Below, in pieces: positions 1 to 8,469 of a stretch of DNA of 64,000 nucleotides. Within the stretch, counting starts at the first letter, position 1, and each line of letters opens with the position of its first letter. The notes beneath the pieces are model-generated. The model was not told where the DNA came from and searched no databases. It saw only the letters and a list, made by a program, of their open reading frames with translations. This DNA comes from Pseudomonas mendocina (GTDB lineage Bacteria; Pseudomonadota; Gammaproteobacteria; Pseudomonadales; Pseudomonadaceae), in contig NZ_LR134290.1 of the NCBI RefSeq assembly GCF_900636545.1, forward strand, positions 4,774,001 through 4,838,000, read 5' to 3'. The position numbers were made by a program, and so were the translations under genes.

Positions 1-1038
1 GAAAACCAGGTCAAGGAACTGCAACGCGAGCTCAAGGGCAGCGAGCAGGAAATCCAGCGCCTGGATCAGGAGAAAAAAAAACTCCAGGGCGCACGCACTG
101 AACAGCAACGCCTGATCGCCATCCAGGCCCGCGCCGCCTATCAGAGCGGCCGTCAGGAGTACGTCAAGCTGCTGCTCAACCAGCAGAACCCGGAAAAATT
201 CTCGCGTACCCTCACCTACTACGACTACCTCAGCCAGGCGCGGCTCGAACAGCTCTCTGCGTTCAACGAGACCCTGCGCCAACTGGCCAACGTCGAACAG
301 GAAATCACCAGCCATCAGGCCCAGCTGCAGGCGCAGAAGGCAGGCCTGGATGAACGCCACGCCAAACTCGCCGAGGCGCGCAAGGAGCGCCAGCAGGCAT
401 TGGCCAAGCTCAACCGCGACTTCGCCAGCCGCGATCAGCGGCTCAAGGCGCGCCAGCAGGAACAGGTCGAACTGGGTCGCGTACTCAAGACAATCGAGGA
501 AACCCTGGCCCGCCAGGCACGTGAGGCCGAGGTAGCACGCAAGCGCGCACTGGCCGCCCAGACGGCCGAGCAGGCACGCCCAGGCAGTCAGCCAAGCGGC
601 CCCCTGGTGACGTCTGGCGCAGTCTATGGCGGGCCTTTCGCCAGCGCGCGCGGCAAGTTGCCTTGGCCGGTCGATGGCCGATTGGTAGCACGCTACGGAA
701 CCCCTCGCGGCGGCGACGCTCGTACTAAGTGGGACGGCGTGCTGATCGGCGCACCCGCCGGCAGCCAGGTGCGCGCCGTGCATGGCGGCCGAGTGGTTTT
801 CGCCGACTGGTTGCGTGGTGCCGGTCTGTTGGTCATTCTCGACCATGGCAATGGTTATCTGAGCCTGTATGGCCACAACCAGAGCCTGCTCAAGAGTGCC
901 GGGGACGTGGTCAAGGCCGGCGACCCCATCGCCACCGTTGGTAGCAGCGGTGGCCAGGATACATCGGCACTGTACTTCGCCATTCGCCAGAATGGCCGTC
1001 CGAGTGATCCGGCACAATGGTGCCGCGCGCAGGGATAA
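1..1038 (+). CDS. envC: Murein hydrolase activator EnvC, 5' end outside window
   Basis: The reading frame is open from the first base and ends in TAA, so about 345 C-terminal residues are present and the start and signal peptide are missing. The first 190 or so residues are a long charged coiled coil rich in Q, E, K and R. The last 120 or so are a LytM/M23 fold beginning near WPVDGRLVARYGTP. The zinc ligands of active LytM enzymes are absent: the HxxxD position reads KWDGV and the final HxH region reads LYFAIR. This is known for EnvC, which activates the amidases AmiA/AmiB at the division septum in the periplasm instead of cutting murein itself. ctpA follows after 28 bases. Confidence is high; only the start is unseen. 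Confidence 0.93.
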   Translation, partial: ENQVKELQRELKGSEQEIQRLDQEKKKLQGARTEQQRLIAIQARAAYQSGRQEYVKLLLNQQNPEKFSRTLTYYDYLSQARLEQLSAFNETLRQLANVEQEITSHQAQLQAQKAGLDERHAKLAEARKERQQALAKLNRDFASRDQRLKARQQEQVELGRVLKTIEETLARQAREAEVARKRALAAQTAEQARPGSQPSGPLVTSGAVYGGPFASARGKLPWPVDGRLVARYGTPRGGDARTKWDGVLIGAPAGSQVRAVHGGRVVFADWLRGAGLLVILDHGNGYLSLYGHNQSLLKSAGDVVKAGDPIATVGSSGGQDTSALYFAIRQNGRPSDPAQWCRAQG

Positions 1039-1066
1039 GCGCTTTATCCATTTAGGAGTTGTCTTC

Positions 1067-2383
1067 ATGCCCCATCGCTTTCGCCCCACCTGCCTGGCTC
1101 TGGCCCTTGGGCTGCTGCTCGGCGTTCCAGCCCTGCAAGCCGCCGAGCCTGCCCCCGCGCCGGCACCGGCGGCAAGCAGCAAGGCTCCGTTGCCGCTGGA
1201 CGATCTGCGCACCTTCGCCGAGGTGATGGACCGTATCAAGGCCGCCTATGTCGAGCCGGTGAGCGACAAGACCCTGCTCGAGAATGCCATCAAGGGCATG
1301 CTCAGCAACCTTGACCCGCACTCAGCCTACCTAGAGCCGGAAGCCTTCGCCGAGCTGCAGGAAAGCACCAGCGGCGAGTTCGGCGGCCTGGGCATCGAGG
1401 TCGGCATGGAGGACGGCTTCGTCAAGGTGGTCTCCCCCATCGACGACACTCCGGCGTCCAAGGCCGGCATTCAGCCCGGCGACCTGATCGTGAAGATCGA
1501 TGGTCAGCCGACCAAGGGCCTGTCAATGATGGAAGCCGTGGACAAGATGCGCGGCAAGGCCGGCAGCAAGATCGAGCTGACGCTGGTACGCGACGGCGGC
1601 CGCCCCTTCGACCTGACCCTGACCCGCGCAGTGATCAAGGTGCGCAGCGTCAAGAGCCAGATGCTCGAAGACGGCTACGGCTACCTGCGCATCTCGCAAT
1701 TCCAGGTCAACACCGGCGAAGAAGTTGGCAAGGCGCTGACCAAGCTGCGCCAGGAGAACGGCAACAAGAAGCTGCGCGGCCTGGTCATGGACCTGCGCAA
1801 TAACCCGGGCGGCGTGCTGCAGGCTGCAGTGGAAGTGGCCGACCACTTCCTCAAGAGCGGGCTGATCGTCTACACCGAGGGCCGCCTGGCCAACTCGGAG
1901 CTGCGCTTCAATGCCGACCCGGCCGACGCCAGCGAAGGCGTACCGCTGGTGGTGCTGATCAACGGCGGCAGCGCCTCGGCCTCGGAAATCGTCGCCGGCG
2001 CGCTGCAGGACCACAAGCGCGCCGTGCTGATGGGCACCGACAGCTTCGGCAAGGGCTCGGTGCAGACCGTGTTGCCGTTGAACAACGACCGCGCGCTGAA
2101 GCTGACTACCGCACTGTACTTCACGCCCAACGGCCGCTCGATCCAGGCCCAGGGAATCATCCCGGACATCGAGGTCGCGCGCGCCAAGGTCACCCGCGAA
2201 CAGGACGCAGAGGGCATCAAGGAAGCCGACCTGCAGGGGCATCTGGGCAACGGCAACGGCGGCGCGGATCGCCCGAGCAAAGGCGCGCAGGCTGCACGTA
2301 CCGAACGCCCGCAGGACGACGACTACCAGCTGAGCCAGGCGCTCAACCTGCTCAAGGGCCTGAGCGTCACACGCGGCAATTGA
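1067..2383 (+). CDS. ctpA: Carboxy-terminal processing protease, S41 family (CtpA-like)
   Basis: This is a 438-residue periplasmic serine protease. The start at 1067 is chosen because it follows an AGGAG at 1054 and begins a clean signal peptide ending near LQAAEP; the open frame extends upstream into envC without a better start. A Pro/Ala-rich linker leads to an N-terminal helical segment, a PDZ domain (about residues 110-190, with GGLGIEV and GIQPGDLIVKIDG), and the S41 core with the Ser of GGSASASEIVAGAL and the Lys of DSFGKGSVQT as the Ser/Lys dyad. The family trims C-termini of envelope proteins; in P. aeruginosa CtpA acts with the TPR lipoprotein LbcA on peptidoglycan hydrolases. The pairing with envC fits a cell-wall role. 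A strong terminator follows at 2401. Confidence 0.92.
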   Translation: MPHRFRPTCLALALGLLLGVPALQAAEPAPAPAPAASSKAPLPLDDLRTFAEVMDRIKAAYVEPVSDKTLLENAIKGMLSNLDPHSAYLEPEAFAELQESTSGEFGGLGIEVGMEDGFVKVVSPIDDTPASKAGIQPGDLIVKIDGQPTKGLSMMEAVDKMRGKAGSKIELTLVRDGGRPFDLTLTRAVIKVRSVKSQMLEDGYGYLRISQFQVNTGEEVGKALTKLRQENGNKKLRGLVMDLRNNPGGVLQAAVEVADHFLKSGLIVYTEGRLANSELRFNADPADASEGVPLVVLINGGSASASEIVAGALQDHKRAVLMGTDSFGKGSVQTVLPLNNDRALKLTTALYFTPNGRSIQAQGIIPDIEVARAKVTREQDAEGIKEADLQGHLGNGNGGADRPSKGAQAARTERPQDDDYQLSQALNLLKGLSVTRGN

Positions 2384-2400
2384 TCCCGCTCGGCAATACG

Positions 2401-2430
2401 AAAAAGCCCGGACAGTGTCCGGGCTTTTTC
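2401..2430. terminator. Bidirectional rho-independent terminator
   Basis: A GCCCGGACA/TGTCCGGGC stem is flanked by an A run on the left and a T run on the right. It sits between the convergent ctpA (+) and the solute-binding protein genes (-) and can serve both. Confidence 0.9.
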
Positions 2431-2442
2431 TTGTCAACATGC

Positions 2443-2463
2443 GTAGGGTGCACCATGCGCACC
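2443..2463. repeat. GTAGGGTG-type dispersed repeat, half copy
   Basis: A GTAGGGTGCACCATGCGCAC motif lies between the terminator and the end of the solute-binding protein gene. Related GTAGGGYG ends bound the elements at 5946, 16428 and 36266. A second AGGGTGG occurs just downstream at about 2481. Confidence 0.5.
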
Positions 2464-2488
2464 AGCCGTGAAATAGACCTAGGGTGGC

Positions 2489-3244
2489 CTAGAGGTAGTT
2501 CTCGGTAATTTCGTCGACGAAGCCTTCGGCACGCATTTCTTCCAGCGCCTTCTGTAGGCGCTCGACGACTTCGTCCGGAGTGTCCTTGTTCAGCGCCAGA
2601 TACTGATCGACCTCTTTGAAGAGCAGTACGGTGTTGAGGCCGGAAACCTCTTCCTGCTTGGCCAGATAACGCCCCACAGGATCGGTGGCCGCCCACAGGT
2701 CGATCTGTCCACGTACCAGCTTCTTCACGTTCTCCTGATCACGCAGGGCATTGATCGGTGATAACCCCTGGCTTTCCAGATGCTGGCTGACTGCATCGTT
2801 CTTGTAGGCACCGATGCGATACTTGGCCGCCTCCTGCAGGCTCGATACCTTGATATCGCTACCAGGCGCAGACAGGAGTACCCAGCGCGTCTTGCCAATC
2901 GGCCCAACCCATTTGAACAACGGCTTGCGCTCTTCAGTATAGGAGGTGGAGAACAGCCCGTAATTGGGCTTGTCCAGGGTCAGGCGATAGAGTCGATCCC
3001 AGGGGAAGCGCAGGGTCAGGGTGTAATCGATACCTGCACGCTTGAACATCTCGCGCACGATATCGGCGGCGATACCATCGATTCCATCGTCACGGGCAAA
3101 GTTCTTGTCGTCCACCGCCATGTTGAAGGGCGGGAAATTCTCGGTCAGCAGCACCACCTTGTAGTCCGCCGGCAACTCCGCGTGGGCGAAGCCGGAGGCG
3201 AGGAACAGGGCGACGAACAGGCTTTTCTTCAGAGTTTTCAGCAT
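2489..3244 (-). CDS. Periplasmic solute-binding protein, SBP_bac_3 type (paralog 1 of 3)
   Basis: This 251-residue protein has a signal peptide (MLKTLKKSLFVALFLASG, cut near FAHA) and the type-2 periplasmic binding fold of polar amino-acid binding proteins. It opens with VVLLTENFPPFNMAV and carries LRFPWDRLYRL and LFKWVGPIG, all shared with the next two genes. The start at 3244 gives the same length as its neighbour; an in-frame ATG at 3262 would add six residues. It is the last gene before the shared terminator. No permease, ATPase or sensor kinase is adjacent, so it may feed a distant transporter or receptor. The ligand cannot be told from sequence. Similar genes lie between ctpA and hisF in P. 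aeruginosa (from memory). Confidence 0.85.
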   Translation of the reverse strand: MLKTLKKSLFVALFLASGFAHAELPADYKVVLLTENFPPFNMAVDDKNFARDDGIDGIAADIVREMFKRAGIDYTLTLRFPWDRLYRLTLDKPNYGLFSTSYTEERKPLFKWVGPIGKTRWVLLSAPGSDIKVSSLQEAAKYRIGAYKNDAVSQHLESQGLSPINALRDQENVKKLVRGQIDLWAATDPVGRYLAKQEEVSGLNTVLLFKEVDQYLALNKDTPDEVVERLQKALEEMRAEGFVDEITENYL

Positions 3245-3378
3245 AAGACGTACCGCTCGCATGATTTGTGGTTATGGCTAGCGACATCCTTGCATGGGCC
3301 CGAGCCCGGTCATTGGCACTCAGCGGCTCCGCCATCCATGGCCAGCGACCGACTCGTGGCCGGTCGCGTGTTCGGTGC

Positions 3379-4134
3379 TTACAGGTAGCTGTTCAGAGTC
3401 TTGTCCACGAAGCCTTCGGCGCGCATCTGATCCAGCGCAGCCTGCAGCCTGGCGACGATCTCATCGGGCATGTCCTTGTTCAACGCCAGGTACAACTCGG
3501 CACTGTTGAAGCGCAAAACGGTCTTCAGGCCGGAGATGCCCTCCTGCTTGGCCAGGTAGCGACCGGCCGGGTCTCCCGTCGCCCAGAGGTCTATTTGCCC
3601 GGTCGCCAGCTTGCGCGCATTCTCCTGGTCACGCAGCGAGGTGCTGTGCTCGACGCCCTTCTCCGTCAGGTATTCGGAGATGGCATCGCCCTTGTAGGCG
3701 CCGATGCGATGCGACTTGGCCTCGTCCAGGCTGGTCAGGTTGATCGGGTTGTCACCCTTGGCCAGCAGCACCCAGTCGTCCGGGCCGATGGGGCCGACCC
3801 ATTTGAACAGTTGCTCACGCTCCGGCAGGCGGGCAGTGACGAACACGCCATAACCCGGTTTTTCCAGGGCCAGCTTGTAGATGCGGTCCCAGGGGAAGCG
3901 CAGGGTCAGGTTGTACTGAACCCCGGCACGCTTGAACATTTCCTTGACGATATCCACGGCGATGCCGTTGATGTTTTCTTCCTGGGCGAAATTCTTGCCA
4001 TTGACCGCCATGTTGTAGGGCGGGAAGTTCTCGGTAAGCAGGACCACGTTGAAATTCGGATCCACTTCGGCGCGAGCAGCGCCAGCCAGCACCACAAGGG
4101 TGCCGCCCAGCGTGATCAGCAGGCGTTTGAACAT
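3379..4134 (-). CDS. Periplasmic solute-binding protein, SBP_bac_3 type (paralog 2 of 3)
   Basis: This 251-residue paralog of its two neighbours has a short signal peptide (MFKRLLITLGGTLVVLAGA, cut near ARA) followed by VDPNFNVVLLTENFPPYN. Shared signatures are EMFKRAG, LTLRFPWDRIY, LFKWVGPIGPDDWVLLA, HRIGAYKGDA, SLRDQENARKLATGQIDLWATGD and RYLAKQEGISGL. The RIGxYKGDA and GQIDLW blocks line the ligand cleft in this fold, but substrate residues cannot be assigned here. It lies 84 bases downstream of paralog 3 and 134 bases upstream of paralog 1 on the same strand, so the three are probably co-transcribed. An AGAGAA stretch just before the start is a plausible ribosome site. Confidence 0.86.
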   Translation of the reverse strand: MFKRLLITLGGTLVVLAGAARAEVDPNFNVVLLTENFPPYNMAVNGKNFAQEENINGIAVDIVKEMFKRAGVQYNLTLRFPWDRIYKLALEKPGYGVFVTARLPEREQLFKWVGPIGPDDWVLLAKGDNPINLTSLDEAKSHRIGAYKGDAISEYLTEKGVEHSTSLRDQENARKLATGQIDLWATGDPAGRYLAKQEGISGLKTVLRFNSAELYLALNKDMPDEIVARLQAALDQMRAEGFVDKTLNSYL

Positions 4135-4218
4135 GGCATTTCTCTTTCTAATAAAAGGCAGACGGCGTCAGCATAACCGCCACGCCCTCCCCGGCCCAGC
4201 GATTACTGGCAGTGTGCC

Positions 4219-4953
4219 TCAATAGCGGTCTTCGATGGCTTTCAGCGCACCCTCGGCCCGCAGTGAATCCAGTGTCTTTTGCAACTTCTGCACCAGCTCA
4301 TCAGGGGTCTGCAGGTTGAGCGCCAGATACAGATCAGCAGTATGCAGATGCTGCACCACCTTGAGGTTCTCCATACCCTCCTGACGCGCCATGAAACGGC
4401 CCGCCTGGCTGGAGGCCAGCCAGAGGTCGATCTGGCCACGGTTCAACTTGTGCACGTTCTCGTTGTCGCGCAGTGCCGTCTGCAGCTCGAAACCCTTGTC
4501 CAGCAGGAACTGGGTCTTGGCATCGCCCTTGTAGCCGCCGATGCGGTAGCGCCGGGCATCGTCCAGCGAGGCCAGCTGAATGGCGCTGTCGCCCTTGGCG
4601 AATAGCACCCAGTCATTACTGGCGACCGGACCGACCCACTTGAACAACTTCTCGCGCTCGGCCGTGCGCGCCGTCGAGAACAGTCCGTAACCAGCATCGT
4701 TCAGGGTCTGCTGGTAAACGCGCTGCCAGGGGAAACGCAGGATCAGCTGACAGTCGACTTCGGCGCGCTCGCACACGACACGCAGGATATCGGTGCTGAT
4801 ACCGGTGACATTGTCGTCTCGGGCGAAATTGTTGCCAGTGACCGACATGTTGAACGGCGGCAGATTTTCCGTGAGCAGCACCAGCGACTCTGCGCGCGCT
4901 AGGCTGAGGCCGCAGGTCAGGGCCAGGATGGTCACGAATCGAAGAAGGAACAT
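4219..4953 (-). CDS. Periplasmic solute-binding protein, SBP_bac_3 type (paralog 3 of 3)
   Basis: This 244-residue member is the first of the three in transcription order. The start at 4953 (MFLLRFVTILALTCGLSLA, a signal peptide) is preferred over the in-frame ATG at 4998 because GGAG lies just ahead of it and the extra residues would precede a normal signal sequence. The mature part keeps LLTENLPPFNMSVTGNNFARD, LRFPWQRVYQQTL, LFKWVGPVASNDWVLFA and RGQIDLWLASS. It is the most divergent of the three (CERAEVDCQL in place of MFKRAG), which suggests the copies have separated in ligand preference. No transporter partner is adjacent. Confidence 0.85.
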   Translation of the reverse strand: MFLLRFVTILALTCGLSLARAESLVLLTENLPPFNMSVTGNNFARDDNVTGISTDILRVVCERAEVDCQLILRFPWQRVYQQTLNDAGYGLFSTARTAEREKLFKWVGPVASNDWVLFAKGDSAIQLASLDDARRYRIGGYKGDAKTQFLLDKGFELQTALRDNENVHKLNRGQIDLWLASSQAGRFMARQEGMENLKVVQHLHTADLYLALNLQTPDELVQKLQKTLDSLRAEGALKAIEDRY

Positions 4954-5116
4954 GCAGACTCCGTGTCGAAAATGCTCGGCAAAAAGCAGCCCCCGCAATC
5001 GCGGAGAGGCAACGTGATGGGATATAGTCTCATGCTAGCCGGATCGCTGGCACTTTGCCGTCGACTCGCCCGCAGCTTTGAGCGAAAGCGGCGTCAATCG
5101 GGCGCTTCAGGCATAT

Positions 5117-5156
5117 GAAAACGCCGCGCGGAGCGGCTGTTAAGCTCCGCGCGGCG
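5117..5156 (-). terminator. Terminator of the his operon
   Basis: A perfect 13-bp stem (CGCCGCGCGGAGC, loop of 9) is followed on the minus strand by TTTT. It lies 8 bases beyond the hisF stop codon. Confidence 0.88.
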
Positions 5157-5163
5157 CGACAGA

Positions 5164-5934
5164 TCAGCGCACGACGATACCGCGACTGGCCAGGTAGGCC
5201 TTGGCCTCCGGCACGGTGTATTCACCGAAGTGAAAAATACTCGCAGCCAGCACCGCGTCGGCCTTGCCTTCGAGAATACCGTCGGCCAGGTGCTGCAGGT
5301 TGCCGACACCGCCGGAGGCGATCACCGGCACCCGTACGGCCTCGCTGATGGCGCGGGTCACGCCGAGGTCGTAGCCGCTCTTCACACCGTCCTGATCCAT
5401 GCTGGTGAGCAGGATTTCGCCGGCACCCAGGCCTTCCATCTTGCGCGCCCACTCGACGGCATCGAGACCGGTCGGCTTGCGCCCGCCATGGGTGAAGATT
5501 TCCCAACGCCCCGGCTCACCGGGCGCCGACACGCGCTTGGCATCGATGGCGACGACTATGCACTGCGAACCGAAACGCGCAGCAGCCTCACCGACGAACT
5601 CGGGGTTGAACACGGCAGCGGTGTTGATCGACACCTTGTCGGCGCCGGCGTTGAGCAGGTTGCGGATGTCCTGCACGGTGCGCACACCACCGCCGACGGT
5701 CAGCGGGATGAAGACCTGGCTGGCCATGCGCTCGACGGTATGCAGCGTGGTATCGCGACCGTCGACACTGGCGGTGATGTCGAGGAAGGTGATCTCGTCG
5801 GCGCCCTGCTCGTCGTAGCGACGAGCGATCTCCACCGGGTCGCCGGCATCGCGGATGTTCTCGAACTTGACACCCTTGACCACGCGGCCATTGTCCACGT
5901 CGAGGCAGGGGATGATGCGTTTTGCCAGTGCCAT
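5164..5934 (-). CDS. hisF: Imidazole glycerol phosphate synthase, cyclase subunit HisF
   Basis: This 256-residue TIM barrel makes imidazole glycerol phosphate and AICAR from PRFAR plus the ammonia delivered by HisH (histidine biosynthesis, cytoplasm). The start at 5934 gives [21 protein letters not shown], the canonical HisF N-terminus; the upstream in-frame ATG at 5979 lies in the intergenic repeat. Asp in IPCLDVD and the later [13 protein letters not shown] are the expected catalytic region, and IASGGVGN is the phosphate loop. Length matches the family. It is the last gene of the operon, separated from hisA by a 101-base gap occupied by a repeat, so its translation is not coupled to hisA. 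Confidence 0.97.
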   Translation of the reverse strand: MALAKRIIPCLDVDNGRVVKGVKFENIRDAGDPVEIARRYDEQGADEITFLDITASVDGRDTTLHTVERMASQVFIPLTVGGGVRTVQDIRNLLNAGADKVSINTAAVFNPEFVGEAAARFGSQCIVVAIDAKRVSAPGEPGRWEIFTHGGRKPTGLDAVEWARKMEGLGAGEILLTSMDQDGVKSGYDLGVTRAISEAVRVPVIASGGVGNLQHLADGILEGKADAVLAASIFHFGEYTVPEAKAYLASRGIVVR

Positions 5935-5945
5935 ATCGATATTCC

Positions 5946-6034
5946 GTAGGGCGGCCCAGATGCTGGCCGCTCGGAGCACAGCGAACAGTCCGCCGGTTGG
6001 CGATGGCGTACTGCCTGCGGCGAGTACGCCCTAC
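5946..6034. repeat. Inverted-repeat-bounded element inside the his operon
   Basis: This 89-bp element starts GTAGGGCG and ends CGCCCTAC, with a second internal complementary pair. It fills almost the whole hisA-hisF gap. The ends match the GTAGGGTG elements seen elsewhere in the window. Confidence 0.7.
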
Positions 6035-6035
6035 A

Positions 6036-6773
6036 TTAATTGCTGAAGTTGTCGCAGAAAGCCTGGGCTTCGGCCACATCCAGAGTGCCTTCGTAGATGG
6101 CACGGCCGGTGATGGCGCCGATGATGCCGGGCGAACGCGCTAGCAGCAGCTTCTCGATATCACCGAGGTTGTGGATGCCGCCGGAAGCGATCACCGGAAT
6201 CCTGCTGGCAGCGGCCAGCGCGGCGGTGGCCTCGACGTTGCAGCCCTGCATCATGCCGTCTTTGGCGATGTCGGTATAAACGATGGCGGACACGCCATCA
6301 GCCTCGAAGCGCTTGGCCAGGTCGGTGGCCTGCACGCTGGAGACTTCAGCCCAGCCGTCGGTGGCGACGAAACCGTCCTTGGCATCCAGGCCGACGATCA
6401 CCTTGCCGGGGAAGGCCTTGCACGCCTCGGTAACGAACTCAGGCTCCTTGACTGCCTTGGTGCCAATGATCACGTAGCTGACACCGGCGCGCACGTAGTG
6501 CTCGATGGTCTCCAGGGTGCGGATGCCACCGCCGATCTGAATTGGCAGGGTCGGGTAGCGCTTGGCGATGGCAGTGACCACTTCGCCATTGACCGGCTGG
6601 CCTTCGAAGGCACCGTTCAGATCAACCAGGTGCAGGCGACGGCAACCGCCCTCTACCCACTTGGCGGCCATGCTCACCGGGTCATCGGAAAAGACCGTGG
6701 AGTCGTCCATGCGGCCCTGACGCAGACGCACGCAAGCGCCGTCCTTGAGATCGATAGCGGGGATAATCAGCAT
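6036..6773 (-). CDS. hisA: Phosphoribosylformimino-AICAR ribotide isomerase HisA
   Basis: This 245-residue TIM-barrel isomerase converts ProFAR to PRFAR, the substrate of HisF/HisH. It starts [20 protein letters not shown], with the catalytic Asp in PAIDLKDG, and has [14 protein letters not shown] with the second catalytic Asp, and phosphate loops near IQIGGGIR and VIASGGI. Length is typical. It lies downstream of hisH and the DUF2164 gene with a 37-base gap to the latter, and upstream of hisF with a repeat between them. Confidence 0.97.
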   Translation of the reverse strand: MLIIPAIDLKDGACVRLRQGRMDDSTVFSDDPVSMAAKWVEGGCRRLHLVDLNGAFEGQPVNGEVVTAIAKRYPTLPIQIGGGIRTLETIEHYVRAGVSYVIIGTKAVKEPEFVTEACKAFPGKVIVGLDAKDGFVATDGWAEVSSVQATDLAKRFEADGVSAIVYTDIAKDGMMQGCNVEATAALAAASRIPVIASGGIHNLGDIEKLLLARSPGIIGAITGRAIYEGTLDVAEAQAFCDNFSN

Positions 6774-6810
6774 CGGTTGAACCTGCTCAAGTTTGAATTC
6801 GGTAAGGCGC

Positions 6811-7065
6811 TCAGCTCTTTTCGAGCGCCCAGAGGTCGCTCTCGATGCTTTCGAACCTGTCCTTCAGGTGCGCCTGCACGTCGAGAATCGCCTTGTTGTA
6901 GTAGTGCGGTGCCAGCTCGCGGGTGATCAGGTCGAGTACTTCCTGCACCTCGAAGGTGCCCAGCTCAAGCTCGAAGCGCTCATCGAGAAAGCGCTGCAGA
7001 ACCAGTAGCGCGGCCTGCTCTTGAGCAGGCTCCAGCGCCAGGCTCGGCACCTTGGCGCGGGCCAT
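6811..7065 (-). CDS. DUF2164 family protein
   Basis: This is an 84-residue protein ([20 protein letters not shown]...). The middle ([24 protein letters not shown] and following) and [13 protein letters not shown] match the small DUF2164 family, whose function is unknown. The start at 7065 is fixed by a one-base overlap with the hisH stop (TAATG), which indicates coupled translation; the longer open frame to 7464 is a shadow of hisH. The protein is acidic and helical with no membrane segment. Its place inside the histidine operon is common in pseudomonads as far as I recall, but no role in histidine synthesis is established. Confidence 0.82.
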   Translation of the reverse strand: MARAKVPSLALEPAQEQAALLVLQRFLDERFELELGTFEVQEVLDLITRELAPHYYNKAILDVQAHLKDRFESIESDLWALEKS

Positions 7066-7703
7066 TACCAGCGGCCATCCCAGGCGATGAAGTTCTGCAG
7101 CAACTGCAGGCCGTGGGCGTGGCTCTTCTCCGGGTGGAACTGCACGGCGAAGCGCGAGCCTTCGGCCAGCGCGGCGGCGAAGTCCTTGCCATAGTGACCG
7201 CGACCGACCACCTGCTGCGCCTTGCCGGCCTCGATGTAATAGCTGTGCACGAAATAGAAGCGCGCATGATCGGGGATGTCGTGCCACAACGGATGTTTCA
7301 CCGCCTGCGCCACTTCGTTCCAGCCCATATGCGGCACCTTCAGACGCTCGCCCTCCTCGTTCAGGTCCTTGCCAAAGAAGCGTACCTGGCCGGGGAACAG
7401 ACCGATGCAATCGACGCCGTCGTTCTCTTCGCTGCGGTCGAGCAAGGCCTGCATGCCGACGCAAATACCGAGGAACGGGCGGTCGGCGCTGACTTCACGC
7501 ACCAGCTCGTCGAAGCCCAGGCGCTTGATCTCGGCCATGCAATCGCGGATCGCGCCAACACCGGGAAACACCACCCGGTCGGCTTCGCGGATGATCTTGG
7601 CGTCACTGGTCACCAGCACACGACCAGCGCCGACATGCTCCAGCGCCTTGGCGACCGAGTGCAGGTTGCCCATGCCATAGTCGATTACGGCTACCGTCTG
7701 CAT
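7065..7703 (-). CDS. hisH: Imidazole glycerol phosphate synthase, glutaminase subunit HisH
   Basis: This 212-residue class I glutamine amidotransferase supplies ammonia to HisF. It starts [20 protein letters not shown] and has the nucleophile Cys in GICVGMQ, with His and Glu in QFHPEKS completing the triad, and the oxyanion region PGVGA. Length is standard. The start codon directly follows the hisB stop codon (TAAATG on the minus strand), and its own stop overlaps the next start, so translation in this operon is tightly coupled. Confidence 0.97.
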   Translation of the reverse strand: MQTVAVIDYGMGNLHSVAKALEHVGAGRVLVTSDAKIIREADRVVFPGVGAIRDCMAEIKRLGFDELVREVSADRPFLGICVGMQALLDRSEENDGVDCIGLFPGQVRFFGKDLNEEGERLKVPHMGWNEVAQAVKHPLWHDIPDHARFYFVHSYYIEAGKAQQVVGRGHYGKDFAAALAEGSRFAVQFHPEKSHAHGLQLLQNFIAWDGRW

Positions 7704-8297
7704 TTACAGGCAGCCCTTGGTCGACGGCATCTGCCCGGCCATGCGCGGGTCCAGCTCGACAGCCATGCGCAGCGCGCGACCGAATGCCTTGAACACGGTC
7801 TCGATCTGGTGGTGGGTGTTGTGCCCGCGCAGATTGTCGATGTGCAGCGACACCAGCGCATGGTTGACGAAGCCCTGGAAGAATTCCTGGAACAGATCGA
7901 CATCGAAGTTGCCAACCACAGCACGGGTGAACGGCACGTGCATCTGCAGGCCCGGACGCCCGGAGAAGTCGATCACCACGCGCGACAGCGCTTCGTCCAG
8001 CGGCACGTAGGAATGGCCGTAACGGGTCATGCCCTTCTTGTCGCCGATGGCCTTGGCGAAGGCCTGACCGAGGGTGATGCCGACGTCCTCGACGGTATGG
8101 TGATCGTCGATATGCAGATCGCCCTTGCACTCGATGTCGAGGTCGATCAGGCCATGACGGGCGATCTGGTCGAGCATGTGCTCGAGGAAGGGCACGCCAA
8201 TATCGAATCTGGCCTTGCCGGTGCCATCCAGGTTGATCGAGACCTTGACCTGGGTCTCCAGGGTATTGCGCTCGACGAATGCCGTACGTTCGGCCAT
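7704..8297 (-). CDS. hisB: Imidazoleglycerol-phosphate dehydratase HisB
   Basis: This 197-residue monofunctional dehydratase starts [19 protein letters not shown]; the upstream in-frame ATG at 8309 is less likely because GGAGCTGGTG precedes the start at 8297. Metal-binding motifs are visible: [35 protein letters not shown] and HNTHHQIE, whose His and Glu residues bind the manganese. It is first in the operon. On the minus strand a perfect TATAAT at 8340-8335 lies about 37 bases upstream of the start codon, without a clear -35, so this is probably the operon promoter. Confidence 0.97.
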   Translation of the reverse strand: MAERTAFVERNTLETQVKVSINLDGTGKARFDIGVPFLEHMLDQIARHGLIDLDIECKGDLHIDDHHTVEDVGITLGQAFAKAIGDKKGMTRYGHSYVPLDEALSRVVIDFSGRPGLQMHVPFTRAVVGNFDVDLFQEFFQGFVNHALVSLHIDNLRGHNTHHQIETVFKAFGRALRMAVELDPRMAGQMPSTKGCL

Positions 8298-8469
8298 CAC
8301 CAGCTCCACGAATTACTAACGGAAAAAGGCCCGCATTATAGGCGCGCCGGGGCCGCAACGGCTACCGGCGATGGTCGGATGAACTGCGCAATACCGACGC
8401 GCCCGAACCTGAGAGCGCAACGCAGCTCTTGCTATGCTCCCGCCGACCAGCCAACACACCGATAGAGCC

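Noticed and set aside
1..1038. Active M23 peptidase
   Set aside because: The zinc-binding His residues are replaced, as expected for the activator EnvC.
7066..7464. Longer reading of the DUF2164 gene
   Set aside because: The extension lies wholly within hisH in another frame.
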